DNA from: Isoetes taiwanensis | Taxonomy: Eukaryota > Streptophyta > Lycopodiopsida > Isoetales > Isoetaceae | Assembly: GCA_021234155.1 (NCBI GenBank) | Contig: JAJEKV010000025.1 | Coordinates: 7,762,531 to 7,826,530, forward strand | Direction of reading: 5' to 3' | DNA length: 64,000 nucleotides | Shown: piece by piece, positions 12,122-21,480 of the stretch | Layout: each line of letters starts with the position of its first letter | Position numbering within the stretch: the first letter of the stretch is position 1 | Made by a program: the position numbers and the translations under genes | Notes under the pieces: generated by a model | The model's database searches: none | Seen by the model: the letters and a program-made list of their open reading frames with translations, nothing else | What the model was told of the DNA's origin: nothing

Positions 12122-14030
12122 TCACGGCTAGTTAGGGCTGTGAAAGAGAAGGTTGATGAGGTGGAACCTTATGCCATGCAAGTCGAAGTTCTGAATGCTC
12201 TAAAAAGACCTTATAAAATGGTGAATCGCACACCACGAAAGCCGGCCAAGGATAGTAAAGCTGAAAGAAAGATGGCACCAGCTGCCATTCTAGAGTTCAA
12301 ATCTTCAATTTATTGCGTGCGAAGATGTCGTGCTAACTTCTCCACAGCTGAGATCACGTGCATGCAGACATTTTTTTTGGAATATGAGTGATGCAGACAG
12401 GACCAACTTTGCTTACAACATGTTGGACCTTTGCTCGGAAAATGGGCAGGTCTAGAAGCTCATGCTCAACAACAAGCAAGTGTGCTTGAAGGCATGGCAT
12501 AAAGCCTATGGTATACCTATGTCCACTTTTTACAAGTGGCGTAAGCTTTTCCTAACTGGGCATAAAATTGCAGAACATGGTAATACGGGTTCAAAGAAAC
12601 CGAGGTCACACACTCTAGTTGGAAATGCTGTGTTGTCCATGTACATAGACGAGAATGAGGAAACGATGCCCCACAGGTCAAAAATAACAAATGATGGTGT
12701 GATGGAGAATGTGAAGAGGCTACTGTCCGTCCTGACCAAAAGAGACATTCTTTATGAGGTGAATGCCAGTGTGGTGGAGATAACAGGCAAGCACATTTCT
12801 GCATCTTCATTCCTATCCGGGTGGGAAGAACACCATTCAGAGGTGGCTATAGCAAAAAGGATTGCATTCTCAAAGTGCAACAGTTGTATTGTAATAAAAG
12901 AGAAAATGGCTAAGACAAGGGATCCGAGGGAGAGAAGAGAATTGCAGATGAAAAGGAAGGTACACATGACAGCCCAGATATCTTGTATAGGATCCTTTAC
13001 TGGTCGTGGAGGGCTTTATCACATCATGATCCAGAGCATGCACTGACGATCATTCATGATAAAATGGGTCAGAACAAAACCATGGTACCTAGACTAGAGA
13101 AGTTGGCAAAATCAGTATGGAGGGGAGAACGCTTGAAAGTCAGTGTTACAGGTGCACTAATGCACGGCCATGGCATAGGTGCGCTGGGCCATTTTCCCTC
13201 GATCTATGGAAGGATGATTCTAATTTCCATGTGGGATCTTTGAACCACACACTTAAAACCCTTGAGGATGCTTCGTCCTGATTATGCATGGGAGGCAACA
13301 ATCCTTAACTCAGATGCATTCAGGACCAAAAAAAGAAAGAATAGCAACGGACGAGAGTTCTTAGCTCCACCAAAAACTCTAGCCCACCCTAAACAGCTAC
13401 CAAGGAGACTCTACCTGCAACTAGACAATTGCTCTGGCCAGAACAAGAATATATATCTTTTCTCTTACCTTTCTTATCTTCTAGGGTTAGGGGGTTTTTA
13501 TCAAGTCCAGCTTGGCTTCATGATGGTTGGGGTACACCCATGATGACATCGATGCACTATTTGGAAATTACTCAATTTTGCTGCGCAGTTTGGATGCACT
13601 CACTATTCCTGAATTTATGCAGCTATTTCGAGAATGTGGCATCAAGGCACCGGCATCTTACCTGGTAATCGAAGTTCCTGATTGGAAGTCATTTGTGAAA
13701 GGTTACATTCTAGACAAGAAGGATTGCTTGATTGGTCACTTGGAGCCCTTGCTTTTCAAAATTTCCATGAGAGATGGTTGGCCGCTCATATATTATAAGA
13801 TGAGGCCAGGGCATCGGGAATGGTTGCCTGAGAATGGAATAAGAATGTGGAAGGCAGATGCTAATAGTAAAACAACAATACCAATCGGAGTACCGAAGGC
13901 TATGAAGCCATATGCAACACTAAGGGATATAGGTGCTTTGAGATCGTCCATTGCAAAATACATGATGCATTGGGCAAATATCTCTCGTGCTGGATACTTA
14001 TTGAAGAGATTACTTTGCATCTTTCTTCAT
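12119..14030 (+). pseudogene. DUF7869-type transposon-like gene, frameshifted
   Basis: A single ancestral reading frame can be followed across several frames. Pieces in order: a basic N-terminal part with a cysteine motif (CRRANFST-like, about 12320); FWNMSDADRTNFAYNMLDLC; VCLKAWHKAYGIPMSTFYKW (about 12480); HGNTGSKKPRSH; then IIHDKMGQNKTMVPRL (about 13050); the block LYLQLDNCSGQNKNIYLF (13410-13462); G.THDDIDALF (about 13530); and a C-terminal part to about 14020. The LDN..gqNKn and VGhTHdDID motifs are those of the DUF7869 proteins, which behave as dispersed multicopy genes. At least four frameshifts break it, including one extra G in the GGGG run at 13529-13532, just before the THDDID motif. 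No terminal inverted repeats were found. Function of the family is not established. Confidence 0.7.
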
Positions 14031-14039
14031 GCATACTGA

Positions 14040-14432
14040 TGTCTAGAAGGTTCCAGAATATTCCACAATTTAGCGCGTATATCCCACATGCATTCGTATA
14101 GAAAAGAGGCCCCTTTTTCAGTATGTAAAGGGGCCTTCGACGCTAGCATGGATATTATGGTTCAACGCCAGCCTTGATCCTTCTAGACATCTGTCTTGTA
14201 TTCCTGCTTGTCTTCGGGCCATTGTATTATTGTTTCTTCATTATATATCAGATTCATCGCCATTTTTTGCATACTTCTTGCGTATTTCTTCTATATTTTC
14301 CAAATATTCCTCTTGTTTTTGCATAGGTTCATGACAGTTTGAACGAGAATATCTTACCAGATCTTGCCTGCTCTGATCCTAAGCATGTTTGTTTGCTCAT
14401 ATTTGGTGATTTCATCTCTATGAAGGAGGTTT
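14040..14432 (+). mobile_element. LTR/leader copy 1 of a retroelement
   Basis: This segment is a diverged direct copy of 14664-15066. Both begin with TG (TGTCTAGAAGG / TGTAGGGG), carry heat-shock-element-like sites within the first 26 bp, a TATA-like stretch about 190-210 bp later (14242-14247 here), and then the same long block from TTCAATGCCAG through GTTCATGACA to CTGCTCTGATCCTAAGCAT. Copy 1 stops where a SINE begins at about 14433. It contains a perfect 10-bp stem hairpin at 14107-14136 (AGGCCCCTTT / AAAGGGGCCT). Confidence 0.7.
14046..14063 (+). promoter_or_regulatory. Four-unit heat-shock-element-like site
   Basis: GAA at 14046, TTC at 14051, GAA at 14056 and TTC at 14061 are each separated by two bases, an exact four-unit inverted nGAAn array as bound by heat-shock factors. 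It sits six bases inside the 5' edge of an LTR-like repeat, where a U3 enhancer would be. The match is seen directly; activity is inferred. Confidence 0.6.
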
Positions 14433-14640
14433 CTGTGACGACCATACAGATATTCGTATCATACGAACATTATACTCGTATGTACAAAAGACGATCGTAG
14501 TTACATTATACTCGTATGTACAAAAGACGATCGTCACACGGATGCAAAAGGGTAGTTGTACAAGACAGGGTTTGAACTTCCAACTTTCTACTTGCAAGTC
14601 ACACACCTTTGTCAAGTGCGCTACCAATACTTGTTGAAGA
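14433..14640 (-). mobile_element. tRNA-derived SINE, copy A
   Basis: On the minus strand a tRNA-like head (GGTAGCGCACTTGACAAAGG ... AAGTTCAAACCCTG, the latter a B-box-like sequence) is followed by TTTTGCATCCGTGTGACGA and a body that ends TATGGTCGTCACA. The same order occurs in copy B at 20742-20935. In this copy a segment of about 32 bp is doubled (14468-14499 and 14503-14534). It interrupts the retroelement LTR/leader sequence. Confidence 0.7.
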
Positions 14641-14663
14641 TATTCTCTCGCGTTTTTCCCATA

Positions 14664-15066
14664 TGTAGGGGTTCTAAAATATTCTAGAACCTACATGCAT
14701 GCACGACACTTAAAGTGATCTCATCCATTGGAGTGGCGCGATCCTGACTGTTGACCTAGATATATAGGGAGGCACCTCCTTCTTGTCGAACCATTCTGGT
14801 TCAATGCCAGTCTTGAGCCTTCTAGGCATTTGTCTCGTGTTCCTACTTGCCCTGGGCCCATTATACTCTTGATTCTTGTTCATATAAAAGATTCTTCGCC
14901 GATCTTGGCGTATTTCCTCCATATTTCTTACATATTTTCCAAGTATTTTCTTTGTTTTCACGTAGGTTCATGACACTTTGAACCGGAATCCTTTACCAGT
15001 TCTTGCCTGCTCTGATCCTAAGCATTCCCTTATCCATATTTGGTGGCTATTATCTCTATGGAAGAG
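14664..15066 (+). mobile_element. LTR/leader copy 2 of a retroelement
   Basis: Second copy of the repeat described at 14040, uninterrupted and running toward a Ty3/gypsy gag. It has a TATA-like CATATAAAAG at 14881-14890 and a likely LTR end near the GTTCATGACA at about 14966-14976, after which the shared leader continues. I see no convincing tRNA primer-binding site in the + orientation. Two LTR-plus-leader copies in direct order suggest tandem insertion or unequal recombination. Confidence 0.65.
14672..14689 (+). promoter_or_regulatory. Heat-shock-element-like site, second LTR copy
   Basis: TTC (14672), AAA in place of GAA (14677), TTC (14682) and GAA (14687) have the same two-base spacing as the array at 14046-14063, and three of the four triplets are intact. 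The position relative to the LTR edge is the same as in copy 1. Confidence 0.5.
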
Positions 15067-15197
15067 ACTTCATCCTTATTACAGTAGGTCCAGTAGCTTA
15101 TTCAAGTATGCCAGCAGTTACAATTAGATAATAAGGAGCTCAAAGAACGGGTTGTTTCACATGAATCTGCTTCCAGCTCTGGATTGAGGCCATCAGA

Positions 15198-15385
15198 GCC
15201 TAAAATTAGCTTGTCAGAGAAGTTTGACGCCTCTCGGTCCAAGCTTTGTGGTTTTTTGAATCAGATCAAGCTTATGATAGCTCCATCCTCATAGATATCC
15301 CACGACCCAGGAACAAGTTGGGTTGATTGGTTCTCTCCTCACAGAGCCAGCTCTAAGTTGGTTTGCTCCTTTATTGTGCTCCTTT
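15198..15385 (+). pseudogene. Ty3/gypsy gag fragment
   Basis: Reads PKISLSEKFDASRSKLCGFL, NQIKLMI, then after one frameshift HPHRYPTTQEQVGLIGSLLT and EPALSWFAPLL. This is the N-terminal Gag signature of chromovirus-like Ty3/gypsy elements (FDG.RsKlrgFlnQ and saLsWFapLle). The frame change lies near 15285. The gag stops at about 15385, where minus-strand protease-linker sequence of the same class of element begins. Confidence 0.75.
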
Positions 15386-15409
15386 ATTGCAGAAAGGAGC
15401 CCCAGAATT

Positions 15410-15464
15410 GTAGGAGCAGGAGTAAGAGCAATTGGAACAGAAATTGGAGCAAGGACTAGAGCAA

Positions 15465-15505
<41 letters not shown>

Positions 15506-16210
15506 ATTGGAATAGGACCTGGAACAGGACTTGGAGCAAGAACTGGAGTTGGGACATCATCTAATACATGGTTAGAATCTGGGATATGAACTGGAGCAGA
15601 GACAAGAGCTGAATCAGGATGTGGAGTAGAAACAGAAACAACAAGGACGGAATCAGGAGCCCACGATACTGCACGAACCGAAGTAGATGTTTATGTAGAG
15701 GCCTGAACTGCAGATGAGCTAGAACTAGAGCTAGCATCGACAAATCGAAAAGATCTAGTATGCCAATCAATTTGTGGGTTGTGTAGCTCGAGCCAGGGCA
15801 GACCCAAGACTACTGGCACATGTGGCCCAGCGATGAGATTGAAGGAAACGCAACAAGAAGCTCCCTCAAACAAAATCTGAAAAGGTGCAGACTACTGGCA
15901 CATGTGGGCTAGCAATGAGATTGAAGGAAACGATACAAGAAGCTCCCTCGAACAAAACCTGAAGAGGTGCAGTATATTCATTGACTACGTCCGAGGAGAT
16001 CTCACATCCATCAATTACACCGACAGAACTGGGATGCTTAACCTTGCTTCTAGGGATGGCGTGCTTAGTAGCGAGCGCATTATCCATAAAGCAAGCATTT
16101 TCACCACAATCAAGTTGTGCCAATGCTTTCAACCTCCCAATCTCTGATTCTAATAATATAGAGATAAAAAAATTCCTTACTGACCTTATCTGATGGGATA
16201 AATATGTCAT
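15410..16210 (-). pseudogene. Ty3/gypsy protease and Ala-Pro linker
   Basis: The minus strand reads a retropepsin: LDCGENACFMDNALATKHAI (the usual D-S/T-G active site here reads DCG), then GCEISSDVVN, FEGASCIVSFNLIASPHVPV and finally VLGLPWLELHNPQIDWHTRS. After it comes a serine run and an alanine-proline linker encoded by a GGAGCA repeat (15468-15505 on the + strand), as found between protease and reverse transcriptase in this group. An 82-bp tandem duplication (15808 / 15890) inside the protease shifts the frame. The linker side faces the + strand gag fragment. Confidence 0.75.
15808..15971 (-). repeat. Tandem duplication, period 82 bp, in protease relic
   Basis: GACTACTGGCACATGTGG starts at 15808 and again at 15890, and both copies run through AGATTGAAGGAAACG and AGAAGCTCCCTC to GGTGCAG. 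The duplicated peptide is FEGASC.VSFNLIA.PHVPVV. The period is not a multiple of three, so it postdates or ended coding use. Confidence 0.9.
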
Positions 16211-17337
16211 GAAGCGTGCAAGGAGTCTGAGAAATGGCGGCCAGCCGACGAGAGACTCTTACTACTCGGACCGGTCCCTGGAGTTTTCCGACTGATTTGG
16301 GCGCTTCACAGGGCATCCACGCGCAATCCACCGTATTGGCTGTAGGTTGCATCTGTTTTGTGCCTGTGTTCGGCTTCGGCGTAGCCTCTCAATAATTTTC
16401 TTCGTCTCTTGGTACTTTTTGGCTATTTAACCCTTGTTGTACCCTTGTATCTTTTAGTGTTGTTGCTCTAGTCATTTCTCTCAGTTGGTGTTGTTCATCA
16501 TATTGTTCTCTTGAGGCTGCTATCCCCTCCGCGTCTATTTCCGACTGGACCATATTGTTTTAATTTATTTCCTATCCCTGCGTTCTACTTTCCTTTCTGC
16601 CCCAATCGTCTCTACTCCTTAGTTGCCTGCTATAGCTTATTCCACCATTCTACTCATCTGGATTGCTCTACTAGTCCATTTGCTTCTTGGCATTGTTTCC
16701 TTCATAGGATTATTAGTTTATTCTGAGCTTGTTCCTCTTACCCTTCCATGTGCGGTATTAAGTTTTTATGCCCCATCCCTCCCTCCAAGTTTTTTTCATT
16801 TCTCGAGTATTTTTTATCTAGTGTTGTCTAGTCTTCACTCAATTTGGGGTTCATCCAATTGTTCTGCTCTATCTATGGTCCCTTAATATCATCTTCCGAC
16901 TGTGCCAGATAATTCCACTTATTCTTGGGATACGTTGTTCTAGTCTCCATATATTGTCCAGCCCTCTATATTGCTTTATTAGCCTCAGGGTCCCCAATTT
17001 AGGTTGTCTTGTATGTTGTTACTATTCTTGAAAGTTCACTTGGATCCATTATGCATGTATGATATATGTTGGAATTTAGTCTTTGATTTTCACAGTCATA
17101 TGGTTTGTCATATGTTTTTTTCGATGTAGTTGTTGGTGCATTGATTCTCCAGTTTGTTTTCATGTGCTCATTGTTATAGTTGTAGTTTGTGGTTTATGTT
17201 CGGTTTTTGTGCCTTATTTGTTTACGCATTCCATTTGCCCCATAGTTTTAAGTTTCTTATTGGTTGGCTTCCAACATCCTTATGAAGTTTGTATCATTTG
17301 TCTCCATCTCCCTCCCACCATTCCTTGTTAGGTTTTG
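16211..17337. other. Pyrimidine-rich stretch, no gene recognised
   Basis: The + strand is rich in T and C from about 16380 to 17330, which creates several medium open frames with hydrophobic composition. None has a recognisable domain, and the composition alone explains them. Confidence 0.45.
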
Positions 17338-18785
17338 TGACGTTCCACATATTTATACGCATATTTAAGTATAAATACATGACACGTCACTATGAATAAT
17401 TAATGGCACATTAATTATTCATAAGCTAAGGTTAGCTATGTTAAATTAAATTATAAAGGTGGAAACCTAACCCAAAACCCTAATTCGAATTTAGGGCTTA
17501 TCCTAATATTAAAAAGGGCTAAAATACCAAATTAGTTAATTCGTGACATGCCACCTGGCCCAAATCGATTGGGCAAGGCAGGGTTTCCATTTTGGACACC
17601 CAAATTAGGGCTTTTGTGCCCCAATTCGAATTAGGAGCAATTGGAGATGGGGAGGAGGGAGCAGCCGTGCACCCTTCAAACAAATCGAGATGGAGCCATC
17701 CCAAGCCCGATTGACGGTTAGTCTCGTAGCTTATTTGTGTTATTCTGTAGGGTAGCCCTGTTGGGCACTTGTTGTGTGTATTTCTTTCGTTTCTCTGTGT
17801 TCTCTATGCTTTACTGTAGGGAACTAACCCTTGATTGCAAAGGTGAGTTCTCCTTATCTCCGATTTCGTACTTGCTCTTAAATGATGGATTGATAGTTCT
17901 TTGAATAGTATTACTCTTGAAATGGGGAATTAAGGGGGTAGAGACCTCGAGCCATGTTTATTAGTATGCTCCTAGGTAGATCCCCAGTATTTCCCATTAT
18001 ATGCTGACTTTGTGCACAAGAGACCACCGAAGTCGTGGATGCTATGGAATTGCTTAGCACCGGATAAGGGACGCAAGTGGTCAAGTGGGGGTGGGGTCTT
18101 GCACCTAATATACAAGGCTCATGGGACTCCTACAATGGGCTAGGCCCGATAGCCGGGTCACGAGGGGGGGGTATGGGTCCGACACTCCTCGGGTGCAGAG
18201 GTGTGACCCGTATGGGGCATCCCGTACTTTGAGTAGATTTAGGGTGAGTAAGCCGTATGGATGCGGGGTCGCTGATGCAAGACGTATTCTCTAGCTCACC
18301 CATGGAACCATTGCGATCACGGAAGGGGACGGCTCCCCACGACTGCCTCATCGGCATGGGGCTTCATGAACCCCGGAGTAGGCTTGAAGGGTGATACCTT
18401 GAGTCTGCGTCTCGAGGAAGGCTATAGTGATGCCATAGCATGATTCGACTCATCCGCAAAGTGTGCATGTGAGGGGCGGATGGAGTGGACAACCCTAGCC
18501 ATCTGTTCTATGCCAGATAACGCCAAAGTTATACCTGCTCATGCGTTGATCTCTTGAGACCGAGCCATCAGTCCATCCTCACGTGAGTCACGAGGCGAGG
18601 GGGTAGAACCTGGGGTTTGGGGTGTTTTCCTTAGGATTAGATGCATATTCTTTGCCGTTAGTACTTGGATGGATGTGCCACCCTTCGTGGTGGTTATTTA
18701 TATATGATTTATGCTGTGTGCTAACATGTATTCACGCTTCCGCAACTTAGGAGTCCCATTGAAGGCGTGGGCCGAATGACACCTT
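17338..18785 (+). mobile_element. Probable long LTR of a Ty3/gypsy element
   Basis: Starts TGTGACGTTCCAC, continues through ACCCTAATTCGAATTTAGGG-type sequence and ends near CCGAATGACA, which would make an LTR of about 1.4 kb with TG...CA ends. Within it a phrase of the kind GGGACGCAAGTGGTCAAGTG is reminiscent of plant gypsy LTRs. No second copy, primer-binding site or flanking target duplication was found, so the boundaries and identity are tentative. Confidence 0.35.
17391..17423. repeat. 15-bp perfect inverted repeat (hairpin)
   Basis: TATGAATAATTAATG (17391-17405) and its exact reverse complement (17409-17423) are separated by GCA. It lies 54 bp inside the presumed LTR edge. Confidence 0.9.
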
Positions 18786-19734
18786 TGTGTCCTTCACTCG
18801 AGCATCTTTCCATAGATGGCCCGAGTTAGACGGAGGGCCCTGCTCATGGCGAGTTGGTTGCCATTGGAGGGGGAAGTCCCCGTATGTATACGTCCGGAGA
18901 GCCGTATATGTTCAGGGAACGTCACAGGTTTTGCATTCAATGGCTAGTTTTTTCACCTTCAATATTCTCACCTTTTATCTCGCCCTCAACTCCCTTTGAG
19001 TTCACCAATCTCATTCGGCAGTTGTTTCTTCTTTGGCATGCCCATGGTATCGGTTGCTCCTCGTATATTATTCTTTGGCGTTCTCTATCAGGTCACTCTA
19101 GTTCCAAGTCAGTTCTTCATTACACAAAGGTCTTAGTTTCATAGTTGTTTCCCATGATGGCTATTTTCTGCATCTCTACTGCTAAGAAATCGTCTGCCCT
19201 CTCAGTGATCTTACTTGTTTTAGCTTGCAGTCTCGATCTGTGATTGGAGGAGGTAGGTTCCTCTTTGTGTTGGATGTTGTTGCTTTGCAAAGGACCTTTC
19301 CCTAGAATGCCATGGTTCTCTTCTTATATAGAAGAGCATCATTCTGGGGAAAGGGATGCCTGTTTTGGCGTCACGCCATTTTGGCGTCAAATCCATGTTT
19401 AGCTTGAGCCTTCTATGGCGTAGGCCTTCTTGGCTCTGTCTACTACATATCCATGTTGCTTGCTAGCATTCCTCAATGATTTCATTAATTGGAGAGAATA
19501 ACACGATTTTGAGAATTTTGACCTTGAAGTATTTTCTCCTACTTCTAAAGCACAAGTATCCATAAAAATTATTAATTGCCACCCAAGTATTTCGTGGCCC
19601 ACCCACCACTATTATTGATGGTACATACATACACCATTGTTATGTGCATGATACTCGTATGTTCCGTCAACAATTTCATGGGTATAAATATAACCGCACT
19701 TGAGTCACAGAGGTATTCATTTGCAATGTCTCAG
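18786..19734. other. Intergenic, no gene recognised
   Basis: No motif seen. A short repeated phrase TTTTGGCGTCA occurs twice near 19365-19390. Confidence 0.4.
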
Positions 19735-19944
19735 TGTTTAGGATATGCTACCGATAGAGCTCTGTCACCTGCTCGAGCTGAAAATATTGACTCCATCACT
19801 TGCTCCATGACTTACAATGATCTGAATAAGTGCATGATCAGAGATATCCATCTTGATCCCTACCTGCAATCCATAGCTAATCGTCGCGAGAGACGGATTC
19901 CCTCGGTTACCACCATGTTATTATGCATCTCGTATGGCTTCTAG
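19576..19944 (+). other. Unrecognised 122-codon open frame
   Basis: The C-terminal half (from about 19726, MSQCLGYATDRAL) has protein-like, mixed charged composition, including a stretch MIRDIHLDPYLQS and an arginine-rich NRRERR; the N-terminal half looks like chance translation. No family recognised, no splice context evident. Confidence 0.2.
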
Positions 19945-20153
19945 AGCACGACGCCTATGAGATTAACTCGTTGACCTTGCGTGGTCACGATGAGTGACTG
20001 CTGTGATTATTGTGTGCTTTAGATGTATCCAGCACCTAGTCAGCAATATATAATGTAGTAATGTATAAGAGCTCTTGTGCTATTATAAAGAACGCAGAGC
20101 ATAATGAAAAGTAACTAATTTATTGTACTTGGAAAGCATAATCTCTATTGTTT

Positions 20154-20740
20154 TTAATGCTCAAGAATCTTCCCCTTCATCTCTGCCTTTTTGGTCAATA
20201 ATTCCTGTAGCCGAACCACTACAATTCCAGGTATCACAACCATTTGCGGTCTGCCCTTAACTGACCAACCATAGTCTATGGTTTTGAGATGTTGATAGCA
20301 AGGCCTATCGTTTGGATTCTGCCTCCAACTTTTATGCCAACAATCTTTATATTGTTGAGCATAAGATGCACCTTTCATTGCTACAGAAGCCCACCAAGAT
20401 ACAAACACTTCTTCGTAATGAGGCAGAGTAGGGTCTTGCACAGGGTCCTCTTCAACAAAGGCCATCCATGTAGGATATAAGTCCGCTGGTCTGATGAGCA
20501 AAAGCATAACTTTTTTCACATCCTGGTATGGGTTGAATATTTCAACTGGGTTTTGGGGTTTATCTTTGCAGGCCCGACGTAGTGGGGTGGTGGTGTGTAC
20601 TCGTCATGCATTACAGAATCAGGCTCATCTAGCATGGCATATCTAGTTAGCGGCCAGAAGTCTTTGATTTCCTCTACCCCGGATGGAATATCCCCAAGTG
20701 CATGCATCAAATTTGACCAGTAGTCAATAATCTCATTCAT
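20154..20740 (-). pseudogene. Unrecognised coding-like region with one frameshift
   Basis: Two minus-strand frames (20740-20516 and 20519-20154) read as one protein if a single shift near 20550 is allowed: MNEIIDYWSNLMHALGDIPS ... YTPPPHYVGPAK ... VEIFNPYQDVKKVMLLLIRP ... LPHYEEVFVSWWASVAMKG ... YKDCWHKSWRQNPNDRPC ... to a stop at 20154. The tryptophan-rich, non-repetitive composition over about 195 codons argues for a real former gene, possibly of a mobile element. I do not recognise the family. Confidence 0.35.
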
Positions 20741-20741
20741 G

Positions 20742-20935
20742 TAGACAGTGGACCATACTTGGTAAAGGTGCTTGTGAACTTGGCAAAGGTGCTTGATTCG
20801 ACACTAGAAGGTTAAAGTTCAAACTCTACTTCGTGCAATTATTTTTTTGCATCCGTGTGACGACCATCTTTCGTACATATATATAATGCTCATATGATAG
20901 GAATACCCATATGGTCGTCACAAACTCTGTTTGTT
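20742..20935 (+). mobile_element. tRNA-derived SINE, copy B
   Basis: Same family as 14433-14640, in the opposite orientation. Order on the + strand: tRNA-like head with AAAGTTCAAACTCT as B-box, then TTTTTGCATCCGTGTGACGA, then a body ending ATATGGTCGTCACA. The motif GTGACGACCAT and its inverse ATGGTCGTCAC bracket the body. It lies against the end of a Ty3/gypsy reverse-transcriptase relic, which stops exactly where the element begins. Confidence 0.7.
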
Positions 20936-21084
20936 GCAAAGTGCCATTTTGAAGGTTTCGCGTAGAGTTGATGCCTCCGTGATTTCTCGAGGACTCTTCT
21001 TAAATCACTAAGGTGGCCTTCTAGTATTTTGCTATACACTAGATGTCTTCGAAGAAGACTCATAAGGAATTCTCTATAACACAT
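20936..21084 (-). pseudogene. Ty3/gypsy reverse transcriptase fragment
   Basis: The minus strand reads HLVYSKILEGHLSDLRRVLE followed by RRHQLYAKPSKWHFATNRV. This is the segment just after the catalytic YxDD box of Ty3/gypsy reverse transcriptases (LVYSk..eeHl.HL..Vl..Lr...LyaK.sKC.F). The catalytic box itself is not preserved, and the conserved cysteine of SKC is replaced by tryptophan. The SINE at 20742-20935 truncates it. Confidence 0.8.
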
Positions 21085-21094
21085 TGTTCATGAG

Positions 21095-21480
21095 CCCAAT
21101 CATTCTCTAAACCTTCCATTTAGCACAATCAATCAATGCCCCAGCCGGTATTAGATATTCCATCCCAATGATGAGATCATGTCACCCGATATTCATTACC
21201 TCAATGCCTAAATCCACTGAGATAGCTGACAAATATATACTGATCACCCTCTTACCAAGTGCCACTAGCCATTACCATAGGTCTAGGGTTAGACTTCAAA
21301 GTCTTTCCCTTAGACATCTCCCACCAGCCTAGGGGATGTAAGATTGTGGGTGTTATTCATGTCAATAAGGATGACGATGGGTTTGCTAGCTTTATTATTG
21401 GCCATTGAGATTATGTTGTACTGACTCTCATTCTCAAATTCCATTACAGCAAAGACGTGGCACTCAACTTCTATGAAGTT
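21095..21480 (-). pseudogene. Ty3/gypsy protease relic
   Basis: The minus strand, across frameshifts and stops, reads KPIVILIDMNNTHNLTSPRL followed later by EVMNIG.HDLIIGMEYLI and PAGALIDCAKWKV. This matches the retropepsin pattern iLiDsGstHNFis..lv ... hDvILGMdWL...a.IDc. The active-site D-S-G is degraded to DMN. It sits directly upstream (in sense) of the reverse-transcriptase fragment at 20936-21084, so both probably belong to one element. Confidence 0.65.

Noticed and set aside
15008-15025. GCTCTGATCC resembling the reverse complement of an initiator-tRNA primer-binding site
   Set aside because: It has the wrong strand for the adjacent + strand gag and lies well inside the shared leader in both LTR copies; treated as chance.
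15323-15589. Gly-Ala-rich open frame on the + strand
   Set aside because: It is the antisense of the GGAGCA-type repeat that encodes the Ala-Pro linker of the minus-strand protease relic; only its first part overlaps genuine gag.
16511-17331. Several hydrophobic open frames on the + strand
   Set aside because: The local T/C richness generates hydrophobic codons; no domain, no start context and no splice signals agree.
17460-17500. ACCCTAA-type phrases reminiscent of telomere repeats
   Set aside because: Only isolated, irregular copies within a presumed LTR; no tandem array.
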